A stretch of DNA of 64,000 bases from JAEUMY01 sp031394355 (GCA_031394355.1 JANNSU010000077.1:1-64000); one strand, 5' to 3'; numbered from the stretch's first letter, positions 37,901 to 47,027 are shown. Program-made: numbers and translations. Notes: generated by a model not told the origin, from the letters alone.

Positions 37901-37997
37901 ACAGTTTCAGGTAGTGACTCCAGATTGACTGGTAAATGAGTCCAGCAAACCCTGAAACCGTAAAGAGAACGAGAAACACTGAAACGGGGATACGCAT
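34980..37997 (-). CDS. Fused MFS-like membrane/spermidine synthase-like protein
   Basis: A 1005-residue protein. Residues 1-470 hold about 12-14 membrane helices (first IPVSVFLVLFTVSGFAGLIY; also ILLGTTFPLMSGGIMRAYGD), and residues about 520-720 form a spermidine/spermine-synthase Rossmann domain (NIGFGSGLTTHTVLG, the IISEPSNPWISGVSTLFS segment at about 625). A helical region of about 230 residues follows. Fused proteins of this kind are common but their substrate is not established; they may not make polyamines. The gene precedes pilA on the same strand with 85 bp between its stop and the pilA promoter. Confidence 0.75.
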   Translation of the reverse strand: MRIPVSVFLVLFTVSGFAGLIYQSIWSHYLKLFLGHAAYAQTLVLGIFMGGMALGSWAASRYSTRLKSLLIGYAIAEFFIGILAIAFHSIFVAVTDWSFATAIPSIGSEPGISLFKWTCAALLILPASILLGTTFPLMSGGIMRAYGDHGGRYLPMLYFTNSFGAAVGVLASGFFLIERLGLPGTIFTAGLLNIVLALVVWGFTKQVVSTNASDPGTKSEADWSSARAARISQLMYLGAFITGAASFMFEIAWIRMLSMAIGASTHSFEVMLSSFILGIALGGLALTLIGHRIQNYARALSIVLLVKCVAALTAVMSYSYLLDLVQWLYQGLSRTENGYSLFVLGSYSVASLMMIPTAFCAGMTLPLATRALLANRSGEQAVGQIYAANTLGAIAGTFLATHVGMEYLGVKGITGVGALMEFLLALLILFSLKERLHFVLKSSVAVVFLLLVGYVSVFRLDELKMASGVYRFGQFMTDSSTKLRFHRDGKTASISVLETATGLDIRTNGKTDAAIRTVERDKVSTSDEHTMELAAILPFLHRPDAKLIANIGFGSGLTTHTVLGNPGVARVDSIEIEAAMLEGAKLFLPLNERAYTDPRSNLIVEDAKTYFSSQGRKYDIIISEPSNPWISGVSTLFSREFYSRIKHHLSDGGVLVQWIQLYDTKPYILASILKALGQEFGDYTIYFAGPGDAVIIASRSTLPATLTDPFLIPAWKSSLNRLGYQQLSEFQLLKVGSRKSLEPLINSFAIRPNSDFYPVVDLNAPRERFIGSSAISDFGGLATSFVPLVSVVDSIRLPQIADLALASKNRGGQSSAASFARAYVALDIFEALGKDVQAVNLSTPERIREHIALVQLGMKSCTKAQASLWLDAFDTLLRITVSGINRSESVALIQQAKNAACMRHITEDKELAARFGLLAALVQVNLEGMRQYAEEIIQFEQARSGTKTDYYPLAVQSALAASLLSNDYSAGSNLLEKLKSDPVLKGSFSTLLLVSHIEFAILRRQ

Positions 37998-38111
37998 TGT
38001 TGGAGTCTTATATTCGCAGAAAAATACTGAATAGCATCATCCGTGCCAAACGGGCAGCATTAGGCATTGACGAATCGGATTGAGCCCCCGTTGCCCCCCG
38101 TGGACAGCCGA

Positions 38112-39764
38112 TCATGCGGGGGAGTTGTGCCTCAAGACATCTTGTTCCGTATGGTCAATCTGGTCAGGATCGAGAAACTCCTGAGCATATTTCAGGTAGA
38201 CGCCCTGCTTGACAAACACTTCAAAAAGATCCGGATCTATATGCCCGTTATCGCGGAACTTCCTTAGGATTCCCAGCGACTCGGATAGCGTCTTACCTTT
38301 TTTGTACGGGCGATCTTTGGCTGTCAGTGCTTCAAAGATGTCCGCAATACCCATGATGCGCGCCTGAAGAGACATTTGGTCTCGCACCAAGCCTTTTGGA
38401 TATCCTTTTCCGTCCATTCGCTCGTGATGCCCCCCGGCGTACTCGGGAACATTCTTCAGGTGCCGCGGCCAGGGGAGCGCTTCCAGCATCTTGATGGTTG
38501 CGACAATGTGATTGTTGATGATTTCGCGCTCGGCTGGCATCAACGTTCCGTATGGAATCTTCAGATTCTGCCGCTCATCTTCGGTCAGAAAATTAACGCG
38601 CTGCCCATCTGGCCCGACATAGGAGTAGCTTGCAATCTGGTCAACGCGCAACTGATCTTCCAGACTCATGCGTTCACCACCAATATTTTGCTTGTGCAAA
38701 AACTGACGGTCGCTTTCATACTGGCTGCAGCGATCACGAAATACTGACTCAAGCTCTTTCTGCTTTCCGCTTCCCGATACCTGGCCCGCAAGTTGGGCTT
38801 CGAGGTACTCAATCCTGGCTTCCTTCAGCAGGATCTCAAACTTCGCATCGATCAAGTGAATTCGGTCAAAGATCGCCTCCAGCTTGGTGGCTTTGTCAAC
38901 GACATGTACTGGCGTGGTGATCTTTCCGCAGTCATGCAAGAGGCCAGCGATCTTCAACTCATACCGATCCTTGTCGGTCATCGTGAAGTCCTTCAGCGGC
39001 CCCTCCATGGTGTTGGCGGCGGCCTCGGCCAGCATCATGGTCAATGTGGGGACCCGCTTGCAGTGCCCCCCGGTATAGGGCGACTTGTCGTCAATGGCGG
39101 TATTGATCAACTCGATCAACGACTCAAACAGCGCCTCGAGTTGGCCAATCAACAATCGATTGGTCAAAGCAATTGCAGCTTGAGAGGCCAATGATTCGGC
39201 CAGGCGCTGGTCTTCAGGCGTGAACGTGACAACTTCACTCGTTGTCGGATGAAGCGCATTCAGCAGCTGCAGTACGCCGATGACCTCTCCTTCATGATTC
39301 TTCATCGGCATGGTCAAGAATGAACGCGATCTATATCCGGTCTTCTTGTCAAAGTTCCTTGTACCCGAAAAGTCGAAGCCCTCTTCGGTGTAGGCGTCCG
39401 CGACATTTACAGTCTGGTGCGTGAGCGCCGCATAGGCTGCGATCATGCTGTTGTTCGCGTGGCCGTCTTTGTCGTGGAGCGGAATCGGGTAAAAAGGCAC
39501 CGCCGCTCCCGATGTCCCGCCTAGCTTGATCCCAAGGCTGTCGGTCATGACAATCTCGAAATTGAGCTTGTCGTCTATCAGGCGATAGAGCGTGCCTCCA
39601 TCGGCATTGGTGATTTTCTTTGCCGCAACCAGGATATTTTCAAGCAGCCTGTTAATGTCCTTTTCCTGAGACAGTGCGACACCGACTGCATTGAGGTACT
39701 CCAGCGACGTGAGCAGGCGCTGTCCGCCGGATTCGATGGAGATCGGCAACGCATCATCTGACAT
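38112..39764 (-). CDS. GAF/HD-GYP signalling protein
   Basis: A 550-residue cytosolic protein: GAF domain at about 20-185 (LVAAKKITNADGGTLYRL ... GEVIGVLQLLNALHP) and an HD-GYP domain with LLHDCGKITTPVHVVDKATK near 272 and HHERMDGKGYPKGL near 445. HD-GYP proteins hydrolyse cyclic di-GMP. Here the two motifs are about 170 residues apart instead of the usual 60-70; the intervening 100 or so extra residues contain a coiled-coil-like stretch. Activity is therefore uncertain. It follows the GAF/PilB-type ATPase gene by 42 bp, suggesting a cotranscribed regulator of that motor. Confidence 0.85.
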   Translation of the reverse strand: MSDDALPISIESGGQRLLTSLEYLNAVGVALSQEKDINRLLENILVAAKKITNADGGTLYRLIDDKLNFEIVMTDSLGIKLGGTSGAAVPFYPIPLHDKDGHANNSMIAAYAALTHQTVNVADAYTEEGFDFSGTRNFDKKTGYRSRSFLTMPMKNHEGEVIGVLQLLNALHPTTSEVVTFTPEDQRLAESLASQAAIALTNRLLIGQLEALFESLIELINTAIDDKSPYTGGHCKRVPTLTMMLAEAAANTMEGPLKDFTMTDKDRYELKIAGLLHDCGKITTPVHVVDKATKLEAIFDRIHLIDAKFEILLKEARIEYLEAQLAGQVSGSGKQKELESVFRDRCSQYESDRQFLHKQNIGGERMSLEDQLRVDQIASYSYVGPDGQRVNFLTEDERQNLKIPYGTLMPAEREIINNHIVATIKMLEALPWPRHLKNVPEYAGGHHERMDGKGYPKGLVRDQMSLQARIMGIADIFEALTAKDRPYKKGKTLSESLGILRKFRDNGHIDPDLFEVFVKQGVYLKYAQEFLDPDQIDHTEQDVLRHNSPA

Positions 39765-39806
39765 GCTTTGCCCCGAGACGAATGTGCATCTTTGGCTGGC
39801 CAGGAT

Positions 39807-42167
39807 CTACTTGATGCAAACAGCCCGGACTTGCTTCATGTCCGTCAGGCCCATCATGACTTTCTCCATGCCATCCATTTTCAAGGTCGACATGCCCTCG
39901 GCAACGCTCTTGACGAATATATCCGAGACTCTGGCCCTTTCCTGAATCAGCTTCTTGACCGGATCACTCGCAATCATCAGCTCATGCAAGCCGACACGTC
40001 CCTTATATCCACCGCCCCCGCAGGCATCGCATCCCTTTGACTGCATGAACGAAAGCTTGCCGTCTTTTCCATATTCCTGCAGCCAATAGTCATACAGTTT
40101 CTTCGCTTCGCCCTGAGGGTCCTTTCTCCAGGGTTCGGTCTGGCGCAGATCCGTGGTGTATTCATTCATGAACTGCTTCAGCTCTTCAGCGTCGGGCGTA
40201 TAGGCTTCCTTGCAACTTCCACAGAGGCGTTTCGCCAAGCGCTGGGCAAGAATCCCGATCAGTGCATCGGCAAAATTGAACGGATCCATACCCATATCAA
40301 GCAACCGGATGATGGCTTCCGGCGCCGAATTGGTATGCAGCGTTGCAAACACAAGGTGGCCGGTAAGCGATGCTTCAATGCCAATGTGCGTGGTTTCCGC
40401 ATCGCGCATTTCGCCCACCATGATGATGTCCGGATCCGCTCGCAAGAACGCCTTCATGATCACCGCAAAGTCAACAACCTTCTTGTTGACCTGAACTTGC
40501 CGCAAGCCCTTTTGCGTAATTTCGACGGGGTCTTCGGCAGTCCATATCTTGGTGTCAGGCTTGTTCAGGTGGCCCAAGACAGAGTGCAACGTCGTTGTCT
40601 TGCCGGAGCCCGTTGGTCCGCAAACAAAGAAGAGACCGTAAGGTTTGGATACTGCCGTGACCAGCGTCTCCCTGTTCTTTGTGGTGAGACCCAACTTCTC
40701 CAATGGAATAGGTTCGCCAGCTGCAAGAATACGCATTACTACATCCTCGACACCACCGGCAGTCGGAATGGTCGCGACACGCAGTTCAATATCGAGCGGA
40801 CCGAACTTCTTGAACTTGATCTTGCCGTCCTGTGGCTTGCGTTTCTCGGAGATATCGAGATCACACATGATTTTCAGACGCGCCGACAAAGCGCTTCGAT
40901 AGCTGGCGGGCACCTCGATGTACGGTGACAGGGAGCCATCCTTGCGAAACCGGATACCCGTCTTGCTCTTGCCAAGCATGGGCTCGATGTGGATGTCCGA
41001 AGCACCTTGATTGTAGGCATCAATGATGATCTTGTTGACAAGCTTGACCAACTCGTTGTCAGCGGCGGCGGAGGCCTCGTCCGCCATGTTGTCCATTCCG
41101 CCTTCATCGGCATCATCAAGAATGCCGCTGATGTCGATATCACTGCCATCGTCAGTGAAGAACTGTCCGAGAGAGGATACGAAATCTCTTTGAGTACAGA
41201 CCTTGTACTTGATCTTTGCCTTGGGAAAGACGTTCTCAACCATCCGCGAGCTGCGTACACGTTCGGGATCTGGCGAGACAATGATGAGTCCCTCCTTGGT
41301 ATCCTCGATGGGCAGCCACTGGTTCCCCTCCGCATAGTCGCGCTTGATGTTGCGAAGGAGATCGACCGGTTTGATCCGGTCCTTTTTGAACGGCTCATAT
41401 TCGGTCGCAAAGTACTTGCCAAGAGCCTGGCCGAGCGCCGGCAACTTGACCTGAAACTCGTCAATCAAAATATCCTCAACGCTCTTGTTCTTGCGTCGCG
41501 CCGTCCTTGTTGCGAGCTCGAGTTCGCCCTCGGAGATCACATTGTCAATGATGAGGTACTCATACTTTGACTTGATTTGCCCCGGTATTTGCTGACGAAC
41601 ACGAAACGCAATGGCCAATGTCTTGGAAAGCTCGACCAGGCCTTCCTCATGCAGACCGGGAAATGGCGTGCCCGAGAGGTGATTTATGACTTGAATCACG
41701 CCTAGCAAATCGTTTCCCTCCGCTGCAACGATGGGGGCCACGATCATTTGCTTGGTCCGATAGCCGGTACGCTGGTCAACGGCCTTCAGAAAGGACAGGT
41801 TCGGTGAATAGCTCTTCAGCTCTGCATCGTCATAAACATCCTTGATGCTCATGAATCGCTTGTTGAGCGCGCAACAGCCGGCGATGCTGCTTTCTGACAG
41901 CGGAAGCTTGATGTCCTTGAAGGAGTTGAGCCCCGATTTGACCTTCGAAACAATTGACTGCCCGTCTTCGCTGACGGTGTAGATCGTCAAACGATCTGCA
42001 TCAAACAGTTGGCAAATGTCCCGGGTAACATCCAACATGATTTCGTCCACATTTTGGGTCGAGTGGATCCTGTTGGTCACAGCTTGCAGCTTCTTGGAGA
42101 AGGCGAGCTTTGTAGTCATGTCGGCGACGTTCGCCGGTCCTGGACGCTGTTCGGGCAATGCACTCAT
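39807..42167 (-). CDS. GAF-fused GspE/PilB-type secretion ATPase
   Basis: A 786-residue hexameric motor ATPase. It has an N-terminal GAF domain at about 25-180, an MshE-N-like domain at about 205-340 with LVDEFQVKLPALGQALGKYF, then the ATPase core with Walker A CGPTGSGKTTTLHSVLG near 516, Walker B DPDIIMVGEMRDAETTHIGI and the tetracysteine zinc site (CGSC, CDAC). The N-terminal GAF is not usual for PilB. It lacks a pilC/pilD neighbour here. GAF plus MshE-N could couple cyclic nucleotide sensing to pilus or secretion motor activity; this is inference. Confidence 0.85.
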   Translation of the reverse strand: MSALPEQRPGPANVADMTTKLAFSKKLQAVTNRIHSTQNVDEIMLDVTRDICQLFDADRLTIYTVSEDGQSIVSKVKSGLNSFKDIKLPLSESSIAGCCALNKRFMSIKDVYDDAELKSYSPNLSFLKAVDQRTGYRTKQMIVAPIVAAEGNDLLGVIQVINHLSGTPFPGLHEEGLVELSKTLAIAFRVRQQIPGQIKSKYEYLIIDNVISEGELELATRTARRKNKSVEDILIDEFQVKLPALGQALGKYFATEYEPFKKDRIKPVDLLRNIKRDYAEGNQWLPIEDTKEGLIIVSPDPERVRSSRMVENVFPKAKIKYKVCTQRDFVSSLGQFFTDDGSDIDISGILDDADEGGMDNMADEASAAADNELVKLVNKIIIDAYNQGASDIHIEPMLGKSKTGIRFRKDGSLSPYIEVPASYRSALSARLKIMCDLDISEKRKPQDGKIKFKKFGPLDIELRVATIPTAGGVEDVVMRILAAGEPIPLEKLGLTTKNRETLVTAVSKPYGLFFVCGPTGSGKTTTLHSVLGHLNKPDTKIWTAEDPVEITQKGLRQVQVNKKVVDFAVIMKAFLRADPDIIMVGEMRDAETTHIGIEASLTGHLVFATLHTNSAPEAIIRLLDMGMDPFNFADALIGILAQRLAKRLCGSCKEAYTPDAEELKQFMNEYTTDLRQTEPWRKDPQGEAKKLYDYWLQEYGKDGKLSFMQSKGCDACGGGGYKGRVGLHELMIASDPVKKLIQERARVSDIFVKSVAEGMSTLKMDGMEKVMMGLTDMKQVRAVCIK

Positions 42168-42311
42168 GATCTATTCACCTGTTTCCGGGTTACTGGCTTT
42201 GAACATACAGGAAGTTATCGTCCCGAGGGACAACCCTGCCTGCAATCAAGTCACTTGTACTGCTCATTCTATTTTCTTGCAATAGGCCTGCCAATGCCGC
42301 GATGGTGGCAG

Positions 42312-42347
42312 AAAAAAAACGGCCAGCGCTGGTCCTCAGGCTGGCCG
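42312..42347 (-). terminator. Terminator after the FHA gene
   Basis: On the minus strand, CGGCCAGC pairs with GCTGGCCG around a 12-nt loop and is followed by eight T residues, a standard intrinsic terminator. It separates the PP2C-FHA pair from the ATPase-HD-GYP pair. Confidence 0.9.
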
Positions 42348-42371
42348 CTTCGATTTCTTTCTCTCCGCCAA

Positions 42372-43175
42372 TCAGGGCTTGAAGAAAAACTCCATTTTCA
42401 CACCTGCAATCTCGATCAAATCATGGTCACCCAGCTGATGGGCCTGTGGTCCGAGCGGAGCGCCGTTCAGTGTCGGGAAATTCGCTCCCTCAACGTGAGT
42501 GATGAAGTACCCAGTCGGCCTGCGCGTAATCACCGCCACTTGTGTTCCCGGCTTGCCGATCGTGGTCAGATTCTTTGTCAGATCGAGTGTACGCCCGGCC
42601 GCGGCACCGGACAGGACCTGGATCGCACCTTCGCGCGCGCCCGCTGCAGGCGCAGCAGGCGGAGCGACAGGCGTGGGCGCGACAGCCGGCGATGCAGCAG
42701 GCGGTGCAGTCATCTGGGGGGCCTTCATCGCCTGCGTATCGGCCGCCGGTGCGGCTGGCGCGGCTGATGGTGCAGGTGCAGGTGCAGCGGCAGGTACAGG
42801 TGCGGGTGCGGGTGCGGGTGCCGTCGGAATCGATGGCTTCCGGATGATCATCGTCTTCTCGAAGTCCGCTGACGCTGATGCAGCAGGCGCGTCATTGAAG
42901 TACTTGAGCTTGTGCTTGCCTATCTCTATGACGTCATTGTGCTGAAGGAAATGCTTCTTGATCGGCTTGCCGTTCACCAGTGTTCCGTTGGTGCTGTTCA
43001 AATCTTCGATGAAGGAATCATTAAGGATCGTGATGATTGCGGCATGCTCTCCGGAGACAGCGAGATTATCGACCGGAATGTCGTTGTGCGGCTTGCGACC
43101 GATCGTGATCCGCTCTTTGCTGAGCGGGACCTCTCGAAGGACGGTGCCATCAACGCTGAGGATGATTTTTGCCAT
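42372..43175 (-). CDS. Double FHA-domain protein
   Basis: A 267-residue protein with an N-terminal FHA domain at about 20-95 (ITIGRKPHNDIPVDNLAVSG, DLNSTNGTLVNG with the phosphothreonine-binding Arg/Ser/Asn pattern), a Pro/Ala-rich linker at about 115-175 encoded by GGTGCG-type repeats, and a second FHA-like domain at about 185-265 with the degenerate TLNGAPLG. Just before the linker is FEKTMIIRKPS, resembling a phosphorylatable FHA-ligand motif. The adjacent PP2C phosphatase gene 51 bp upstream suggests a phospho-threonine signalling role; no Ser/Thr kinase is in the window. Confidence 0.88.
   Translation of the reverse strand: MAKIILSVDGTVLREVPLSKERITIGRKPHNDIPVDNLAVSGEHAAIITILNDSFIEDLNSTNGTLVNGKPIKKHFLQHNDVIEIGKHKLKYFNDAPAASASADFEKTMIIRKPSIPTAPAPAPAPVPAAAPAPAPSAAPAAPAADTQAMKAPQMTAPPAASPAVAPTPVAPPAAPAAGAREGAIQVLSGAAAGRTLDLTKNLTTIGKPGTQVAVITRRPTGYFITHVEGANFPTLNGAPLGPQAHQLGDHDLIEIAGVKMEFFFKP
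42767..42824. repeat. Simple GGTGC(A/G) repeat in the FHA gene
   Basis: A 6-bp repeat (GGTGCA, GGTGCG) run that encodes the Ala-Pro linker between the FHA domains. Its copy number could vary between strains. Confidence 0.75.
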
Positions 43176-43226
43176 GGCTTTTGATCCCTGAATGTGCTTT
43201 GTCTGACTTGTGGCCAGATACGAATA

Positions 43227-44063
43227 TCAAGAAAACAATGATTTGAGGCGGGCGAGCCATCCGCGCTCAACCGCGAAGCTCGACAACACCTTCACTAAAA
43301 TGACCGAGACATTGTCACGGCCCCCGTTGTCATTTGCCGACTGAACCAGTTGCTGCGCTGTCAATTCAAGGTTGGACCGAAGAGCAATCAACGTCATCTG
43401 AATTTCTTCATCCTCGATCATGTCATTGAGACCATCAGAGCAAAGCAAAAAAACATCGTCCTGCTGCGTCTCATAAATGTGGAATTCAGGTTCGACCTCG
43501 GGATCGATGCCCAAGGCCTTGGTCACCAAATTCTTGTTATGCGACAGCCTTGCGTCTTCCTTCGTGATCAGTCCTGAATCAATCTGCTCCTGCAGCAAGG
43601 AATGATCACGCGTCACTTGCTCCAGCCCGTCGCCACGCATGCGGTAGAGGCGTGAATCCCCAATATGGGCCACGGCCACATAGTTGTCGTAGTAAACACA
43701 GACGACAAGCGTGGTCCCCATGCCAGCACACTGCGGGTCCTTTTGTGCCGCCTCGAAAATAGCGGTATTCGCACGGGCGATCTGGCCTCGAATCACGCGT
43801 TCGCACAAAGCCATAGTCTGGCTACGATCCAGCTTCCCGAGCTCCTTAATCTTCCACTCATTGCTCAATCCTTCAGCGATGAGGCTCGTAGCCATTCCGC
43901 TGGCAACCTCGCCAGCGTTGTATCCACCCATGCCGTCAGCCAGGACGACAACCCCCAGCTCGGGTCGGGATTCGACACAATCTTCGTTGTGCGACCGCAC
44001 CCTTCCAGGGTCGGTCTTCGATACGATTTGTAGAGCTTGCGCCAGTGCCACACCGCCTCCCAC
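43227..44063 (-). CDS. PP2C-family protein Ser/Thr phosphatase
   Basis: A 278-residue Stp1-like phosphatase. Metal-binding motifs are RSHNEDC, VLADGMGGYNAGEVAS, HIGDSRLYRM, FLLCSDGLNDMI and NDNGGRDNVSVI. Start: GTG at 44063, with another in-frame GTG at 44051 that has GGAGG 4 nt upstream and may be the real one. It removes phosphate from Ser/Thr and probably balances an unseen kinase. It is the first gene of the pair with the FHA protein and is divergent from aceE. Confidence 0.9.
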   Translation of the reverse strand: MGGGVALAQALQIVSKTDPGRVRSHNEDCVESRPELGVVVLADGMGGYNAGEVASGMATSLIAEGLSNEWKIKELGKLDRSQTMALCERVIRGQIARANTAIFEAAQKDPQCAGMGTTLVVCVYYDNYVAVAHIGDSRLYRMRGDGLEQVTRDHSLLQEQIDSGLITKEDARLSHNKNLVTKALGIDPEVEPEFHIYETQQDDVFLLCSDGLNDMIEDEEIQMTLIALRSNLELTAQQLVQSANDNGGRDNVSVILVKVLSSFAVERGWLARLKSLFS

Positions 44064-44354
44064 GGCAATTTAAAGCACGTACCGCTCATTCTCTGCCCCG
44101 AATTGCCCACGACGCGGCTATTTGGTGCAAAAGTCCGCATTAATAATAACTTAAAAAAGCTTTTTAAGAAACAATTCAGGTTTGTGACGTACCTTGAGGG
44201 CCTAATTGGCCTCGCGCGTCTAAATCCACAAACAATCATAACCTTGCCCCAGCGCGAGCGGATGTATTGCGGATTGGTGGCAAAATGCCGTCAGTCGTGC
44301 TTGGCGCGAAAACTCCAATAACTTCAGCAAGCCGGAAGACTCGAGAGGAAACCC
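44064..44354. other. Divergent intergenic region, PP2C/aceE
   Basis: A 291-bp gap containing the aceE promoter region. An A/T-rich near-palindrome (CTTAAAAAAGCTTTTTAAG) lies at 44150-44168; it could be a regulator site or simply bend DNA. I see no clear PdhR-like operator and no small gene. Confidence 0.5.
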
Positions 44355-47027
44355 ATGGACCGCCCTACTTTCATGCAACAAGACACTGACCCACTGGAGA
44401 CACGGGAGTGGCTGGACTCGCTTGAATCAGTATTGGATGCCGAAGGCCCGGAGCGCGCCCACTACCTGCTTGAGCAACTGATCGACAAGGCAAGAAGGTC
44501 GGGCGCCTATCTCCCTTACAAAGCCAGTACCGCGTACATCAACTCGATTCCACCCGCTGCGGAGGATTTGCTGCCTGGTGATCAAGAGCTTGAGTACCGT
44601 ATCCGTTCACTGGTTCGCTGGAACGCCATCGCCATGGTGCTTCGCGCCAACAAAGAGAACTCGGAGCTTGGGGGGCACATTGCCAGCTTTCAGTCTGCCG
44701 CCACGCTGTATGACATAGGATTTGACCATTTCTGGAATGCACCGTCCGCAACGCATGGTGGCGACATGATCTTTATCCAGGGGCACTCTGCACCGGGCGT
44801 ATACGCCCGCGCTTTTCTGGAGGGGCGCCTGACAGAAGAACAGTTGGAGAATTTCCGCCGCGAAGTGGACGGCAAGGGAATCTCCTCCTATCCGCACCCA
44901 TGGCTGATGCCCGATTTCTGGCAATTCCCCACCGTATCCATGGGACTGGGGCCGCTTCAGGCCATCTATCAGGCCCGATTCATGAAGTACCTGAACGACC
45001 GGGGCATCCTGAACACCGAGGGCCGCAAGGTGTGGGCTTTCATGGGCGATGGCGAGATGGACGAGCCAGAATCTTTGGGAGCGATTGCGCTGGCGGCACG
45101 TGAGAACCTCGACAACCTGATCTTTGTCGTCAATTGCAACTTGCAGCGGCTCGATGGCCCGGTGCGTGGCAATGGAAAGATCATTCAGGAACTGGAAGGT
45201 GATTTCCGTGGTGCGGGTTGGAACGTCATCAAGGTCATCTGGGGACGGTACTGGGATCCACTGCTGGCCAAAGACCGCGACGGCATGCTCCAGAAGCGGA
45301 TGATGGAGGCTGTAGACGGCGAGTACCAGAACTTCAAGGCGCGCGATGGCGCCTACGTGCGTGATAACTTCTTCGGCAAGTATCCAGAGCTGAAGCAGAT
45401 GGTGTCATCCATGTCTGACGACGATATCTGGCGTCTCAATCGTGGTGGCCATGATCCCTACAAGGTGTATGCCGCCTATTCCGCCGCGACAAAGCACAAG
45501 GGGCAGCCCACAGTCATTCTTGCCAAGACCGTGAAGGGATACGGCATGGGCCGCGCAGGTGAAGGCCAGAACAGCACCCATCAACAGAAGAAGATGGATT
45601 TGGCCTCGCTGAAGCAGTTCCGCGATCGATTCAATGTACCCGTCAACGACGATGTCATCGCTGAAACGCCGTTTTACAAGCCGCCAGAGGACAGTGCTGA
45701 AATGCAGTACATGCGCGCTGCGCGCGCCAAGCTGGGCGGGTCTCTGCCGGTTCGCCATGCCAATATTCCGCCTTTGAAGGTCCCCGATCTCTCGTTCTTT
45801 GATGCGCTTCTGAAGAGCACGGAAGATCGGGAGATATCAACAACCATGGCGTTTGTTCGCGCATTTACGGCACTCACGCGCGACAAAGAGCTTGGGCCGC
45901 GCCTGGTGCCAATAGTTGCCGACGAGTCCCGCACGTTCGGGATGGAAGGCCTCTTCCGCCAGTTGGGCATCTATTCGTCGGTAGGCCAGCTCTACGAGCC
46001 GGTCGATGCCGGCGAGCTGATGTTCTACAAGGAAGACAAGGCGGGCCAAATCCTGCAGGAAGGCATCAATGAGGCCGGTGCCTTCTGTTCCTGGATGGCG
46101 GCTGGAACGAGTTATGCCAACCATGGCCAGCACATGATTCCTTTTTTCATCTTCTATTCGATGTTTGGGTTCCAACGGATCGGCGATCTGGCATGGGCAG
46201 CTGGCGACATGCAAGCCCGAGGATTTCTGCTCGGCGGCACATCGGGCCGCACCACACTGAATGGCGAAGGCTTGCAGCATGAAGATGGCCATAGCCATCT
46301 CATGTCGTCCACCATCCCGAACTGCATCTCCTACGATCCGACCTTCAGCTATGAGCTGGGAGTCATCATGCATGACGGCCTGAAGCGCATGTACGAGAAG
46401 ATGGAACCCATCTTCTACTACATCACTGTCATGAATGAGAACTACACGCATCCGGCCATGCCGAAAGGTGCCGAGGCGGGTATTTTAAAGGGGATGTACC
46501 TCTTCCGAGAGGGCAGTGACGCCAAGAAGCCCCGCGTACAACTAATGGGCTCAGGAACGATTTTTCGCGAAGTCATCGCTGCGGCGGAGTTGCTTGAACT
46601 CGATTGGGGCGTCGTGTCCGACATCTGGAGCGCAACGTCTTTCACCGAGCTGCGCCGCGATGGTCTGGCCGTTGAACGCTGGAATCTGCTGCACCCGGAA
46701 GCAGTACCGAAGTCCAGCCACGTCGCGGACTGCCTCAAGAATCGCAAAGGGCCAGTCATTGCTGCGACGGACTACATGCGAATATTCGCAGACCAGATCC
46801 GCCCCTTCATGGGTGACCGCCGCTACATGACGCTCGGCACGGATGGCTTCGGCCGCTCCGACACTCGCAAGCAATTGCGCAAGTTCTTTGAAGTCAATCG
46901 TTACTACGTTGTCCTGGCAGCACTGAAATCGCTGGCAGACGAAGGCCATGTACCACTGAAAGTCGTGGGCGATGCCATCAAGAAATATGGCATTGACCCC
47001 GAGAAGCCGGCGCCCTGGACGGTTTGA
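44355..47027 (+). CDS. aceE: Pyruvate dehydrogenase E1 component AceE
   Basis: Homodimeric E1 of 890 residues, which decarboxylates pyruvate with thiamine diphosphate and acetylates the lipoyl groups of E2. The ThDP motif is GDGEMDEPESLGAI ... NLIFVVNCN (about 233-260), and the N-terminal segment SIPPAAEDLLPGDQELEYR contains typical PDH-E1 contacts. Length is close to E. coli AceE. It starts the PDH operon and is followed by aceF; the ATG is preceded by GAGAGGAAACCC. Confidence 0.97.
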   Translation: MDRPTFMQQDTDPLETREWLDSLESVLDAEGPERAHYLLEQLIDKARRSGAYLPYKASTAYINSIPPAAEDLLPGDQELEYRIRSLVRWNAIAMVLRANKENSELGGHIASFQSAATLYDIGFDHFWNAPSATHGGDMIFIQGHSAPGVYARAFLEGRLTEEQLENFRREVDGKGISSYPHPWLMPDFWQFPTVSMGLGPLQAIYQARFMKYLNDRGILNTEGRKVWAFMGDGEMDEPESLGAIALAARENLDNLIFVVNCNLQRLDGPVRGNGKIIQELEGDFRGAGWNVIKVIWGRYWDPLLAKDRDGMLQKRMMEAVDGEYQNFKARDGAYVRDNFFGKYPELKQMVSSMSDDDIWRLNRGGHDPYKVYAAYSAATKHKGQPTVILAKTVKGYGMGRAGEGQNSTHQQKKMDLASLKQFRDRFNVPVNDDVIAETPFYKPPEDSAEMQYMRAARAKLGGSLPVRHANIPPLKVPDLSFFDALLKSTEDREISTTMAFVRAFTALTRDKELGPRLVPIVADESRTFGMEGLFRQLGIYSSVGQLYEPVDAGELMFYKEDKAGQILQEGINEAGAFCSWMAAGTSYANHGQHMIPFFIFYSMFGFQRIGDLAWAAGDMQARGFLLGGTSGRTTLNGEGLQHEDGHSHLMSSTIPNCISYDPTFSYELGVIMHDGLKRMYEKMEPIFYYITVMNENYTHPAMPKGAEAGILKGMYLFREGSDAKKPRVQLMGSGTIFREVIAAAELLELDWGVVSDIWSATSFTELRRDGLAVERWNLLHPEAVPKSSHVADCLKNRKGPVIAATDYMRIFADQIRPFMGDRRYMTLGTDGFGRSDTRKQLRKFFEVNRYYVVLAALKSLADEGHVPLKVVGDAIKKYGIDPEKPAPWTV
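46778..46789. repeat. GCGAATATTCGC palindrome, copy 10
   Basis: Exact copy with T/A flanks in aceE, encoding MRIFAD. Confidence 0.95.

Noticed and set aside
36479..38020. Further palindrome copies at 36480 (GCGAATATCC) and 38014 (TATATTCGC)
   Set aside because: Only one half is intact, so they cannot be separated from chance or decay.
44140..44175. A/T-rich near-palindrome as a PdhR operator for aceE
   Set aside because: It does not match the known PdhR site, and arms are imperfect; recorded only as a feature of the gap.
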